The translations under genes were made by a program, and so were the position numbers. 64,000 nucleotides of DNA from Closterium sp. Naga37s-1 (Eukaryota > Streptophyta > Zygnematophyceae > Desmidiales > Closteriaceae), in the NCBI GenBank assembly GCA_947471745.1, contig CANJKZ010000114.1, positions 62,001 through 126,000 on the forward strand. The letters are read 5' to 3'. Below, in pieces: positions 1 to 10,731 of this stretch (positions are counted from its first letter, which is position 1; each line of letters starts with the position of its first letter). The notes beneath the pieces were generated by a model. The model was not told the origin of the DNA. It ran no database searches and saw nothing but the letters and a program-made list of their open reading frames with translations.

Positions 1-515
1 GGTGCTGAGTCTGCTGGCGTTCCTCTGGGTCTCGTTTCACGACGCGGGCCTGTCTCACCATAGCAGGCACGAGAGTGACTTGCGTCGCGTACCTGTCTGA
101 GGAGTCGTGCTGCTGGAGCTGCTTGTCGTGGAGGCGCTGGGAGTGCTGGTGTCTCTGGTCGTGGAGGTGCTCGTAATGGAGGTACTGGAGTTGCCGGGAC
201 TGGTACTACTCCTGGGGGTGTTGAGCCTGCGGCTGCGGAGTCTGGGGGTGCTGAGCCTACGAGTGCGCAGCCTGGGGGTGCTGAGCCGGAGGGTGCTGGG
301 TCGGGGGGTGCTGAGTCTGCTGGCGTTCCTCTGGGTCTTGTTTCACGACGCGGGCCTGTCTCACCACAGCAGGCACGAGAGTGGCTTGCGTCGCGTACCC
401 GCCTGAGGAGTCGTGCTGCTGGAGCTGCTTGTCGTGGAGGCGCTGGGAGTGCTGGTGTCTCTGGTCCTGGAGGTGCTCGTACTGGAGGTACTGAGCTGCC
501 GGGACTAGTACTGCT
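1..515 (+). repeat. 306-bp tandem duplication inside the copia linker
   Basis: Bases 1 to about 208 are repeated with few changes at 307 to about 515, an offset of 306 bp, which is 102 codons. The first copy carries two nonsense changes that the second lacks. Confidence 0.85.
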
Positions 516-2028
516 CCTGGAGCTGGAGGTGTCGGCTCTGGGGGTGCTGCTGCTGGAGGTACTGGGGCTGGAGGCCCTGGAGCTGGTGCTGTCGACCCTG
601 GCGTTGGAGACCCTGGAGCTGGAGGTGCCGGTTCTGGGGGTGCTGCTGCTGGAGGCCCTGGAGCTGGTACTGTAGACTCTGGAGTTGGGGACCCTGGGGC
701 TGGAGGTGCCGGTTCTGGGGGTGCTGCTACTGGTGGCGCTGGAGCTGGAGGTTCTGGAGCTACTGGAGGAGCTGGAGCAGGAGGTGCTGCTGCAGGAGTC
801 ACTGGATCTGGAGGTGCTGCTGCTGGAGGCGCTGGAGCTGGAGGTTCTGGAGCTGCTGGAGGCGCTGGAGCTGGAGGTGCTGCTGCTGGAGTCACTGGAG
901 CTGGAGGTGCTGCTGCTGGAGGCCCTGGGGCTGGAGGTTCTGGAGCTGCTGGAGGCGCTGGAGCTACTGGTACTGGTGGCACTACACCGCCGGGACTGTT
1001 TTTCGCTCCGCCGTCACCGTCGTCTCTGCCACCGCGTGACTCCGTGCTTCGCCAGGTTCTTAGCCTCCCGTCTTCTATTGGCCTCTCGTTACAGCCCGGC
1101 GCACCACTGCGTGCTCCTTCTCCTTACACTGAGCAGACAGACTCGCTTACAGAGCGTCGTGAGCTTGCGTCTCGTCCTGCCTCGCCTGTTCGCGCGCGTC
1201 GCACTGGTAGTCGTGTTCCTCGTGAGCGTCCGCCTCCTGTCCCTGGCACGCACGCTATGGCACTTCGTCCTTCCTCTGTTCCACAACGTGTTCCCCTGCC
1301 GTCTCCTCCTGCGTCTTCTCTGCCTGACGTTCAGGACTCTGAGTTTGACCTTGTTCGTGCTGCTCACCCCACAGTCACGCGTCTGCTAGCCACTGTTGTC
1401 ACTGACCCGTCGTTTGAGTCTGCTGCTGCGTCTGCCTTAGTCTCTGAGCTTGTTGACTTTGCTGTTGCCTGTCGTCTAGACTTCGCTGCTAGTCTTGTTG
1501 CTGAGTCTGAGTGTGTCTGTCCTCCGTCCGTCGGGGGTGAGTGTGCTCTTGGCACGGACGTCCTTGAGGACAGGCAGGAGGACTTTGAGTGTCTTGCAGC
1601 CGCTGCGCCTCATCTCGTGGCCATGCTGCTTGCCCCTGAGGGAGACCCGGATGCTCCAGACATCCCGACCCCGCGCTCTTACGCAGAGGCGATCGCGGGT
1701 GAGTACTCCTCTCAGTGGCAAACAGCCATGGACGCAGAGATGGCATCCTGGAAGTCCACAGGCACTTACGTCGACGCAGTTCCCCCTCCTGGGGCGAACG
1801 TAGTCGATGGCATGTGGATTTTCAGGGTGAAGCGGCCGCCGGGTTCTCCGCCTGTCTTCAATGCTCGTTACGTTGCACGAGGTTTCAGTCAGCGAGAGGG
1901 AGTAGACTTCTTCCAGACCTTCTCCCCCACCCCGAAGATGACCACTCTTCGGGTGCTGCTGCACGTTGCCGCTCAGCGTGACTACGAGCTTCACTCTCTG
2001 GACTTCAGGACAGCGTTCTTACAGGGCA
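1..2028 (+). pseudogene. Ty1/copia pol fragment A (Gly-rich linker and start of reverse transcriptase)
   Basis: The left part reads as a Gly/Ala/Pro-rich spacer of the kind that lies between integrase and reverse transcriptase in these elements. From about 1660 it becomes a copia reverse transcriptase N-terminus, with motifs such as GANVVDGMW, KARYVARGFSQ-like and TAFLQG. Similarity stops abruptly at about 2028, just after the TAFLQG motif. There is no start codon: the fragment runs in from the left edge. It is broken: TAG at 61-63 and TGA at 76-78 lie where the neighbouring repeat copy has CAG (367-369) and TGG (382-384), and the open frame changes near 490-500. Bases 1687-2028 are nearly identical to 8222-8563, so this is the same family as fragment B. 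No function is expected. Confidence 0.88.
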
Positions 2029-2130
2029 GTCACAGAGGCCAGTCAGCTCAACTGGTCGAGTCCCTCCAAGCACAAGCCCCATGCCTGATGTAGTCGCCAG
2101 GTACTTCGCCACCCTCACGGCAGCCGTCTA
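2029..2130. other. Junction sequence between opposed copia fragments
   Basis: About 100 bases lie between the end of fragment A and the point where the minus-strand copia resumes within its reverse transcriptase/RNase H spacer. I see no LTR, target-site duplication or coding content here, so this looks like a rearrangement joint rather than a clean insertion edge. Confidence 0.5.
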
Positions 2131-3135
2131 GTGAACAGGACGGTGCCTCCCAGGTCCAACAAAGAGAGAGAGGACACTAAGAGGGTAGGCAAGGTCCGGG
2201 CGAGTACAGGTCATCAGGTACATGAGGCAGCCAACAAGCTCTGGGTAGGGACCATTGGGCTCAAAGGGCTCGTCGGGGAAGGGGCCGGTGAGTCTGTGGT
2301 TTACAGCAAGAGGAGTGGGCTGGGTGGTGGAGTGCTGAAGCCCGAACCGCTGAAGGACCTGCTGCACCATGTGTGACTGCGTCAACGCGATGGTGCGAGC
2401 GGTTCTGTCCCTGGTGATCTGCAGGCCAAGGTAGCGCTGCAGTTCACCAAGGTCAGTGCACGTGTGTCTCTTCTGCAGTTCGGACTTCACCTCAGCCAGA
2501 GCTGCCCTGTCTGGTGTAGCAAAGACCAAGTCGTCGACGTAGACGAGTATAAAGAAAGGAGTGGAGCCAACACGAACAAACAGTGACGGGTCAGCAGAGG
2601 AAGGGCGAAACCCTAGGTCACGAAGCGTGGAGCGAAGAGTGTCGTGCCACTCACGGGGCGACTGGCGGAGACCGTAGACTGGTCGCCTCAGGCTGCACTA
2701 GGTCACAGGAGGGAAAGTACCAGTGAAACCGGGAGGACGGCGTAGCCAGATCTCCTCGTGCAGTCGTCCCTGGAGAAAGGCAGTAGAGAAGTCGAGGTAG
2801 TGGAGCTCGTAGTTACGCTGTGCTGCTACGTGTAGTAACACCCAAAGTGTAGTCATCTTCGGGGTCGGAGCGAAGGTCTGAAAGAAGTCAACTCCATCGC
2901 TCTGACTGAAGCCTCTCGCCACATAGCGCGCCTTGAACACCGGGGGTGATCCTGGCGGCCGCTTCACCTTGAAGAGCCACATGCCATCGACTACGTTCGC
3001 CGGGGAGGGGGGACTGCGTCGACGTAGGTGCCTGTGGATCTCCAAGACGCCAACTCTGAGTCCATGGCCGCCTTCCACTGAGAGCCCACAGCCTTGACAC
3101 TGCCTCACGGTACGTGCGAGGAGTCGGTATGTCAA
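2131..3135 (-). pseudogene. Copia reverse transcriptase, minus element
   Basis: The reverse transcriptase fingers and palm are readable: NVVDGMWLFKVKRPPG, RYVARGFSQ, TAFLQGRLHEE and the catalytic YVDDLVFA (about 2530-2550). A TAG at 2698-2700 interrupts the frame where fragment B has CAG at the matching site. The frame on either side is the same. Similarity ends after YPELVGCLMYLMTCTRPDLA and PGRHR, so RNase H is missing. Frameshifts precede the domain at about 3030-3135. Confidence 0.85.
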
Positions 3136-3867
3136 AGGCGTCGGGCGTCTCCCTCAGGGGAAAGGAGCATGGCACAGAGAGTGGGAGAAGCGGCTGCCAG
3201 GTACTGCAGCTCAGAGTGCCTGTCCTCTAGGACGTCACAGCCAAGGGCAAACTCACCCCCGACGGACAGAGGACGGGTGGGCACCACACGAGTGCTGTAG
3301 TCAAGGTGGCTGGCGGCGGCAAAGTCAGCGACAACGGCAGTGAGAGCCGAGACAAACGACAGAGAGAAACGAGGGTCGGTGACACCAGTGGCTAGAACAC
3401 GGGAGACAACAGGGCGAACAGCACGGTAGTAGTCGAAGATAGGAGTAGGGGAGACAGGAAGAGAAGACGGAGGAGGAGACGGGAGAACCGACACCGGAGG
3501 AGGAGAACGACGAAGAGAAATACAAAGGAGGGCAGTGTGGAGGTCGGTAATGGGGGAAGAGGGACGAGCACTCGGAGGACAAGGACGGGAACGGTAGTGA
3601 CGGACAACAGGAGGAGGAGAATGCGGTGGAGTGGAAGACCAAACCGCCAGACGGTCGTCAGGAGGAGGAAACGTAGGACCAAACGCAGGGGGAGACTGAG
3701 AGCGGACAGGAGGAGAGGAGGGAAGACCAAGGGCCTGGAGGCCACTCACGGGCGGGAACAACTGCCGCTCCAGAGGGAGATGCTGCAGCTGCGGTGGCGG
3801 CGGCGGCTGCTGCTGCTGCTGATGCTGATGCGGCTGCGGCTGCTGCTGCTGCTGCTGCTGCTGCCGC

Positions 3868-3910
<43 letters not shown>

Positions 3911-3941
3911 GCCGCTGCTGCTGCTGCTCCAGCAGGTCCAA
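3132..3941 (-). pseudogene. Copia linker with polyglutamine, minus element
   Basis: The same frame resumes directly after the TAG and begins with a long glutamine run, then Pro/Ser-rich sequence, then a conserved block upstream of reverse transcriptase (GGEFALGCDVLEDR, AMLLSPEGD) that matches fragment A at about 1530-1650. The frame is lost at about 3135-3175; the next conserved piece (FDIPTPRTY) sits in another frame. Confidence 0.8.
3790..3935. repeat. CTG/CAG trinucleotide repeat
   Basis: An almost pure CTG run with CCG interruptions on the plus strand. It encodes the polyglutamine of the minus-strand copia linker, and it yields meaningless polyalanine or polyserine frames on other readings. 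Confidence 0.9.
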
Positions 3942-3944
3942 CTA

Positions 3945-5858
3945 CCGCAACTCCTGCTGCTCTCGCTCCAACCGCTCCTGCTCCTCGCGCGCACGCCGGC
4001 AGGCCGCCTGGTAACACGTGTCGTGGCGGTGGGGAGGCGGAGTGCTCTCCGCAGACGTAGTGCCCCCAGCTCCAGTTTCCTCAGAACTAGCACCCCCAGT
4101 GCCAGTGTCCCTAGAGGGGGTACCACCAGGGTCAGGGTCACCAGCTCCAGCGCCCCTTGTCCTAGCATCCCCAGTGCCAGGACCTCCAACTCCAGCACCC
4201 CCAGAACTAGCACCTCCAGTGCTAGCACCTCCAGCTCCAGCACCCCCAGAACTAGCACCTCCAGTGCCAAGACCTCCAGCTCCAGCACCCCCAGGGCTAG
4301 CGCCACTTGCGCCAGCACCTCCAACTCCAGCACCCCTCAAACGAGCACCCCCAGACCGAGTACCGCCAGTGGCTGCACCGCCAACTCCAACACCAACCGA
4401 GTCCACAGTAACCTGTCGCGGAAGTACCGAAGGCTGCTGAGGGGACTGCTGCGGGGAGGGAGACGCTACCTGACGCGTGACCGAGGGTAGAGGGGTAGCG
4501 TGAGACACACCGGACGGGGCAGGACCAGGGGGGGTTGGGGGTACCGGAGGAGCGGGAGCAGGGGGGAGAGAGGGTGCGAGGAAAAGGGGGGGAGGGGGAA
4601 CCGGGAGACCTCGACAGGGGTACCGGGTGTAGTAGGACACTGACTCGTCGAACCGGACGTCACGGGAGTCTAGGAACTGGTGGAGGGGCGGGTGGTAAAA
4701 GGACCAGTCGGCCGAGGCTACCGGGAAACCAAGGAAGACACAGGGAACGGCACGAGCCGAGAGCCTGTCCGCAGAGGTGTCGCGGACAAGCGCAAGGCAG
4801 CCCCAGACACGAAAGGCTAACCCAACACCAGGGGACCCGATCCAGAGACTGGTCGGTGAAACCTCTGGCCGTGAGATGCGCGGTTGGAGGTTCAGCTGGT
4901 GAGCGGCGTAGCGAACCGCGTAGGGCCACAGAAAATGGGGCGCATGGGCATGAATCATGGACGTGCGGACGATGTCCATAACTAAGCCAATGCGGCGCTC
5001 GGCAACCCCATTCTGCTGTGGAGACTCCGGCAGCGTCCAGGACTGTACGATGCCCTGCTCGCCGCAGAATCCGGCAAGAATGCCTGAGCGAAACTCACCC
5101 CCACGGTCAGAGTGGAGACAGGAGACACAACGGCCACGAGTGCCCTCAGTGGCTAGAAGCCACCGGATCAGCGTAGAAGTCACCTCGGACTTCTTTGCGA
5201 GAGGAAACACCATGGTGTACCTAGAGAATTCGTCGATGACCACCAGAAAGTAGCGCTCCCTCTCAGGTCCCTGCGTAGGTGCAGGGCCCCAGACATCCAA
5301 GTGGAGCGTCTGGAAGGGAGCAGTGGCCGGATGAAGGGAGGAGGAGTGTGGAGTGGCACGAAGACGGCCGGCGACGCAAGGAGTGCAAGGGGGTGCAGGC
5401 GAGGGAGGGAGCGACGGGAAGACGCGAGGGAGACCTGAGACAAGACGGAGGCAAGGGATCGACGGGTGGCTAAGACGGTGGCGCCAGAAGACGGTCCGGT
5501 GGGTGAAAGACCGACACGAGCAAGATGCAGCAACCTGACCAGACGCGACAACCGGAGGGGACGCAGCTACCTGGCTGGACTCGACAACTGGCGGAGGCGC
5601 AGGAACCTGGGGGGACGCAGCGACCAGAGCGGACGTGGAAACCGGGGAGTGCTCGGTGTTGAGGACGTAGAGACCGGAGCGCGGCTCCCTGGTGAACGTG
5701 GCCAAAACTCTGCCAGTGACAGTGTCCGTACAGACTGCAGTCCGCCCACCCCCCACAAAGGTAACGGTGATCCCCCTGTCCTGGAGGTATCCAACACCCA
5801 CCAAGTTCCAAGTGAACGAGGGGATGTGGAGGCCGCGCAGGACACCAGAGGGGACCAC
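3945..5858 (-). pseudogene. Copia integrase and start of linker, minus element
   Basis: A long open frame carries the pre-integrase Cys motif (CTPCVAGRL) and then the integrase core with all three catalytic residues: Asp in HLDVWGP (about 5296), Asp in HSDRGGEF (about 5110) and Glu in QNGVAERR (about 5000). The core is followed by the usual C-terminal region (ARAVPCVFLGF) and a Pro- then Gly/Ala-rich linker. There is no proper start codon; this is a piece of a polyprotein whose upstream frame was displaced by the 368-bp duplication. It ends at a TAG (3942-3944). The catalytic triad is intact, but the element is not autonomous. Confidence 0.87.
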
Positions 5859-6267
5859 AGGGCACGGGAGGGTGGTAGAGCTAGGGGACCACAGGGCACA
5901 ACCTGACCAGACGCGACAACCGGAGGGGACGCAGCTACCTGGCTGGACTGGACAACTGGCGGAGGCGCAGGAACCTGGGGGGACACAGCGACCTGAGCGG
6001 ACGTGGAAACCGGGGAGTGCTCGGTGTTGAGGACGTAGAGACCGGAGCGCGGCTCCCTGGTGAACGTGGCCAAAACTCTACCAGTGACAGCGTCCGTACA
6101 GACTGCAGTCCGCCCACCCCCCACAAAGGTAACGGTGATCCCCCTGTCCTGGAGGTATCCAACACCCACCAAGTTCCATGTGAACGAGGGGATGTGGAGG
6201 CCGCGCAGGACACCAGAGGGGACCACAGGGCACGGGAGGGTAGTAGAGCTGCGTGCCACGGCTGGTC
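5532..6267 (-). repeat. 368-bp tandem duplication in the protease/pre-integrase region
   Basis: Two adjacent copies, about 5532-5899 and 5900-6267, differ at only a few bases. The frame up to the first copy (6580 to about 5880) contains the protease-like FTLDSGVSQ motif. Since 368 is not a multiple of three, the duplication puts the downstream integrase out of frame. Confidence 0.85.
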
Positions 6268-6994
6268 CTGAGGAAGGATCAGCCAGGGCTACCGGTACAG
6301 GAGCAAGGAGCGGTGTGAGTGTCGTGTGGTCGCGGAAAAAGCATTGCGACACGCCAGAGTCCAGCGTGAAGACCAAGGACGCCACAGCCTGTGGTGTAAC
6401 CGGTGTGGAAGCTACACAAGCACCGAGAGCAAAAACACAAGCACCTAGACTAGAGAGGCACAAGTCTACGGTAGCAGGAGGCAAGCAAGCTAATCTACGA
6501 ACATGCGAGCACACAGATCCATCAGCACTATAGTCAACATCAGCATAAAAGGCATACTGACGAGCATCATCCATAGACATATCAAAGACAGAAATCTTAC
6601 GGGCTAACAGGCGAGCCCAGCGCGGAGTGGTCGCCTCAGGGCCCCAACGGGCACGATAGAGGTCGTCGAGGCGGCGGAAGCACCGCGCGGCAGAGTGGTC
6701 GTCGCGGCCGCAGACACAGGGGCTGCCCGGTCCGGTGAGGCACCAGTGGTCACAGGGGCCGGTGTCATGGCGAGGAGGGCGAGGGGCCCAGCTAGAACTG
6801 CTGCTGCAGCGGCCGGTGCTCCCTGGTCCGCCCGCACCCCACTGCGGCGGGGGGCCCCAGTGCTGCTACTGACCCCACTGCAGTGGGGGCCCTAAAGGCT
6901 GGAACTGCTGCGGTGCCTGCTGCTGCTGCTGCTACTGCTATCCCTGCTGCTACTGCTGTCTCTGCTGTGTCTGGTGATGCTGTGGCTGTTGCTG

Positions 6995-8002
6995 CTAATG
7001 TCCGACACCCCCGCCGGTCTGAACACCGACAGTAGGCGGGCCTGTCTGTCCTGCACCTCCTCCAAGGCTCCCTCTTCCTAGTGCACCACCGCCGCCGCCG
7101 CCGCCACCACCACCGCTCCCAGCTCCACCTCCACCGCCACCGCCTCCTCCACCTCCCTTCCCGCCCTTCTTGCCACTCTTGCCCCGTTTCTGCCAGTCAG
7201 CGGCAGAGACGGCGGCAGTGTCCTCAGAAACCGACACAGCAGCAGAAGCGCGGGTAGCAGTGAAAGTGGGAAGCTGAGGGGCGGCACACCCCGCAAAAAG
7301 ACGGGGGGGCACTGCGTCAATGGCGGAGGCAACGGAGAGGAGGTTACTCTCGATCTTCCCGAGAGCGTTCTCAAGGAGATCGATAGTAAGCTCAGTGGGG
7401 TGCTTCTGGAGAAGCACGTCGCGAGCAGTAGCAAGGCGGTCAGGGAGGCGTGTGACTAACCAGTGCACAGTGAGCCACATGGGGGGGGGAGCGACAAGAA
7501 GCTGAGCATCAGTGCAGGCCGCACGGAAACTGGTGTCAAGTGAACGCAGGTGAGTCACGAGGTCAGACACAGTCGCAAACGAGCCAAGGTCGGGAAACAC
7601 GAACGGCATGAGGAGGCGACTGAGGGAGGCAGAGGAAGGGGTGGAATAGCGCGCAATAACATCATCCCAAATCCCTTGCGCGGTCTCCACCTGGACAAAG
7701 TGGACGGTCTCAGTCGGTGGGAGGAGCTCCGTCGGCGCAAGAGCAGTGGCGGCGTTGCGAGAGTCCCACACATCCCTCGCCAATACACGACGGTCGTAGT
7801 CCGCCTGCGCCGCAGGAGTCGGCTCCGGGTCGATCGGGAGGGGGTCGGGAGACAGGGGCGCCTTGAGAGCACCAGACGCGTGGGCCCACAGGGTGGCGCC
7901 GTCCTGACGCTGTCTGGTGAGGTAGCGTGTGGCCTGGCGCTGCCAGGTACTGAACTCGATCGGTCGTCCCTACGCATCGAAACGAAGGCGGCGGGACTCC
8001 AT
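6995..8002 (-). pseudogene. gag: Copia gag (UBN2-type) of the minus element
   Basis: An ATG at 8000-8002 opens a frame that meets TAG ten codons later (7970-7972). The same frame then runs on to 6995 as a typical copia gag: a motif like FVQVETAQGIWD, a leucine-rich middle (SLSRLLMPFVF) and a basic, Gly-rich C-terminus. Gag would form the cytoplasmic virus-like particle that packages element RNA. Downstream in the same frame is a Gln-rich stretch with five TAG codons among CAG codons, then a knuckle-like CVCGRDDHSAARC at about 6670-6710. It has one residue, not two, between the first cysteines, so zinc binding is doubtful. Confidence 0.82.
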
Positions 8003-8221
8003 ACTGGAGGCTAGGCTAGAGGCGGCTGGAGCGCGGAGGAGGCGGGTCTAGGAACGAGGAGGGAAATCTAGGAGCGCCAAGAGTGGCGAGGCAAGAGACT
8101 GGCGGAGCTAGTGGCTAGGAGCTAGTGGCTACACTGGTCTAACCTAGGCGACCGGTGAGAGTAGCGGCTGCCAGCTGCTGACCAAGAGACCAATGACAGT
8201 AGGAACGGAAGGGGACCAAGA
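8003..8221 (-). other. Probable 5' leader remnant of the minus-strand copia
   Basis: This lies immediately upstream of the minus-strand gag ATG and ends exactly where plus-strand fragment B begins. It contains short CTAG/GGCTAGG motifs like those in the GC-rich repeat at 10150-10575, which suggests the two were once one leader. I found no clear primer-binding site. Confidence 0.4.
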
Positions 8222-9771
8222 AGGCGATCGCGGGTGAGTACTCCTCTCAGTGGCAGACAGCCATGGACGCAGAGATGGCATCCTGGAAGTCCACAGGCAC
8301 CTACGTCGACGAGGTTCCCCCACCTGGGGCGAACATCGTCAGTGGCATGTGGATTTTCAGGGTGAAGCGGCCGCCGGGTTCTCCGCCTGCCTTCAAGGCG
8401 CGTTACGTTGCACGAGGTTTCAGTCAGCGAGAGGGAGTAGACTTCTTCCAGACCTTCTCCCCCACCCCGAAGATGACCACTCTTCGGGTGCTGCTGCACG
8501 TTGCCGCTCAGCGTGACTACGAGCTTCACTCTCTTGACTTCAGCACAGCCTTCTTACAGGGCAGCCTGCACGAGGAGATCTGGCTGCGCCGCCCACCTGG
8601 CTTCACTGGGTCGTTCCCTCATGGTACCCAGTGGAGCCTCAGGCGGCCGGTCTACGGTCTCCGCCAGGCGCCACGTGAGTGGCACGACACACTGAGGACG
8701 ACACTTGCGGCTCTTGGGTTTGCTCCGTCGACTGCTGACCCGTCGCTGTTTCTGCGCACCGACACTTCGCTGCCGCCGTTCTACATCCTCGTGTACGTCG
8801 ACAACTTGGTCTTTGCCACTGCTGACACTGAGGCTCTCGCCCTGGTGAAGTCGGAGCTGCAGAAGAGACACACGTGCACAGACCTGGGTGAGCTGACAAG
8901 CTATCTTGGCTTGTAAATCACCCGGGACAGAGCACGCCGCACCATCACCCTGACTCAGACACACATGGTGCAGCAGGTCCTTCAGCGCTTCGGCTTCACC
9001 TGGTCCTCGGCACAGGCCACTCCTCTGGCTACAGGTCACTCGCTCTCAGCTCCACCTTCGGACGAGTCCGTAGAGCCGAGTGGTCCTTACCCAGAGCTAG
9101 TTGACTGCCTCATGTACCTGATGACCTGCACTCGTCCTGACCTCGCGTACCCTCTTGGCCTTCTGGTTCGCTACGTGGCTCCTGGTCGGCACCGAAAGGT
9201 GCACATGGATGCTGCTAAGAGGGTACTGCGCTACTTGTGCAGTACATCGGGCATGGGGCTCGTGCTTGGAGGACGGGGCCACGTTGTCCTCACTGGTCAC
9301 TCAGACACTTCTTGGGTTGACGACCAGGCTACGCAGCGGTCCTCACAGGGTTACACCTTCAGCCTTGGCTCTGGTTCAGTTTCTTGGCGTTCTACACGCT
9401 CGTCTTCAGTTCTCAGCTCCAGTTGTGAGGCTGAGATCTACGCCACAGCCATGGCTGCACGGGAGTTACGCTGGCTCACCTACCTGCTGACCAACCTGGG
9501 AGAGCGGCCTCGTTCTCCTCCAGTGCTGTACGTCGACAACAAGGCAGCCATTGCCTTGTGTCAGGAGCACAGACTGGAGCACAGAACGAAGCACATCGCT
9601 CTGCGTTACTTCCTGGCTCGAGAGTTGCAGCAGCGGGGTCAGCTTCGTCTTGCTCACATGGCCACTCGGGCCAACACTGCTGATATATTCACCAAGGCAC
9701 TTCCGTCTGGTGATCATCAGCGCTTTTGTACTTTGTTGGGCCTTGTGCCTACGTTTCCACACTTGCTGTAG
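8222..9771 (+). pseudogene. Ty1/copia pol fragment B (reverse transcriptase and RNase H)
   Basis: The fragment starts abruptly inside reverse transcriptase, nearly identical to 1687-2028, and continues through TAFLQGSLHEEIW, the active-site region and RNase H to a TAG at 9769-9771. RNase H keeps its acidic residues in HSDTSWVDD, SCEAEIYA and YVDNKAAI. Two lesions are visible: a TAA at 8914-8916 within LGL-stop-ITRD, where the minus copy has a glutamine codon, and YVDN at about 8797-8808 instead of the catalytic YVDD seen in the minus copy (one GAC to AAC change). It is followed by its own 3' flank and LTR. Confidence 0.9.
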
Positions 9772-10008
9772 ATTCTGCTTGTATTGTGATCTATACATAT
9801 ATACCTGCATGCTTGCTCTTGTTAGGTAGTGATCCCTGTGCTATTGCTGCATATACATCTCTGCATGTGAACTGGCCTTGTGGCCTCTTGCTTGTGCTCA
9901 GAGTGTGTGGTGACTTTGTGATCCACCCTGAGCTGTGTTTTGTTTCTTCTCTTGACTGGTCTTGTGACCTTTGCTTGCTCTGGCTATCCCCCATTTCGCC
10001 TATGGGGG

Positions 10009-10145
10009 TGTGTCAAACAATATATGCATGTTTAGGTTATCTAGGCTGTATGGGGGTTAGCACTAGGGGGTACAATATTTCTCTCGACATTCTTCTTGTA
10101 CCCCCCCCTTGACCCAATCACACACTACTTCCTAGTATTCTAACA
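10009..10145 (+). repeat. 3' LTR of copia fragment B
   Basis: A purine-rich tract (ATGGGGGTG, ending at 10010) precedes TGTGTCAAACAATATATGC, a TG start typical of copia LTRs. The segment contains TTAGCACTAGGGGGTACAAT and ends near TATTCTAACA at about 10145. The right boundary is inferred from the CA end and the sudden change to GC-rich repeats. Bases 9772-10008 are 3' untranslated sequence without an open frame of note. Confidence 0.6.
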
Positions 10146-10149
10146 CTGC

Positions 10150-10575
10150 GGGGCTGGGGCGACGGGCCAGGGCGCGGCCTGGGGCGACGGGCTAGGGCGC
10201 GGACTGGGGCGACGGGCCAGGGCGCGGGCTGGGGCGACGGGCTAGGGCGCGGGCTGGGGCGACGGGCCAGGGCGCGGCCTGGGGCGACGGGCTAGGGCGC
10301 GGCCTAGGGCGACGAGCCAGGGCGCGGGCGCTGGCGAAGGAACAGGCTAGGCGCGGAGGGCGCGTATGGCACTAGGGCGCTAAGGGCGCGGAGGGCGCGA
10401 GAGCGCGGAGGGCGCGGAGGGATCTAGGGCGCAGATGGATCTAGGGCGCGGAAGGCGAGGAGGGCGCGGAGGGCACAGAGGGCACGGAGAGCGCGGAGGG
10501 CACGGAGGGCACGGAGAGCGCGGAGGGCGCGGAGAGCGCTAGGGCGCGGAGGGCGCGAACACGGGCTAGGCTAGG
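10150..10575. repeat. GC-rich tandem repeat array
   Basis: About seven copies of a 25-bp unit beginning CTGGGGCGACGGGC and containing AGGGCGCGG, then a looser array of GGAGGGCGC-type units to about 10560, then GGCTAGGCTAGG. The composition matches the leader-like sequence next to the minus-strand gag, so this may be a copia 5' leader expanded by slippage. Confidence 0.8.
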
Positions 10576-10731
10576 CTAGGAAACAAACATAATTGGTACC
10601 AACTTAAAGTAGGAACACAACGGAATGTGTGAACTAGGGAAACAAGGGATACAAATAGCAACCCTAAAAATGTTGTACTCCCTATAGTGCTACTCACTGT
10701 AGCCTAAGAACCTATAGTAACATTTGACACA
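10576..10731 (-). repeat. LTR-like sequence in minus orientation
   Basis: On the minus strand from 10731 the sequence begins TGTGTCAAATGTT, preceded by the purine-rich GTGGGAGGGGATACC, and later contains GTAGCACTATAGGGAGTACA. Both features match the plus-strand LTR at 10009-10145 (TGTGTCAAA and TTAGCACTAGGGGGTACA). It may be the 5' LTR of the minus-strand element displaced from its gag, or a solo LTR. The left boundary is uncertain. Confidence 0.5.

Larger units (their letters stand above)
2131..8002 (-). mobile_element. Minus-strand Ty1/copia element, gag to reverse transcriptase, 3' end missing
   Basis: Reading the minus strand from 8002, the order is gag, a degenerate zinc-knuckle region, protease/pre-integrase, integrase, Pro/Gly/Gln-rich linker and reverse transcriptase. 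This is the copia (not gypsy) order, with integrase before reverse transcriptase. The copy ends at about 2131 just before RNase H; RNase H and the 3' LTR are gone. In-frame TAG codons lie at 7970-7972, 6995-6997, 6950-6952, 6938-6940, 6932-6934, 6866-6868, 3942-3944 and 2698-2700. A 368-bp tandem duplication and frameshifts near 3030-3175 also disrupt it. The element is dead. The domains are listed separately. Confidence 0.9.

Noticed and set aside
107..1389. Leucine-rich and proline-rich long open frames on both strands
   Set aside because: These are frame shadows of the GGTGCTGGAGCTGG-type repeats that encode the Gly/Ala-rich copia linker; they have no independent coding signal.
3658..4440. 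Polyalanine, polyserine and Pro-rich frames on both strands
   Set aside because: Alternative readings of the CTG repeat and the Gly/Ala-rich copia linker.
7555..7977. Arg/Ser-rich minus-strand frame over the gag start
   Set aside because: Out of frame with the recognisable gag; its length comes from GC-rich composition.
1..8916. Reassigned genetic code (TAG/TAA read as glutamine)
   Set aside because: Internal TAG/TAA at glutamine sites is confined to dead retroelements; host genes here end normally at TAG and TAA as well as TGA.
10150..10575. CRISPR-like array
   Set aside because: Units are contiguous with no unique spacers, in a eukaryotic genome; it is a simple tandem repeat.
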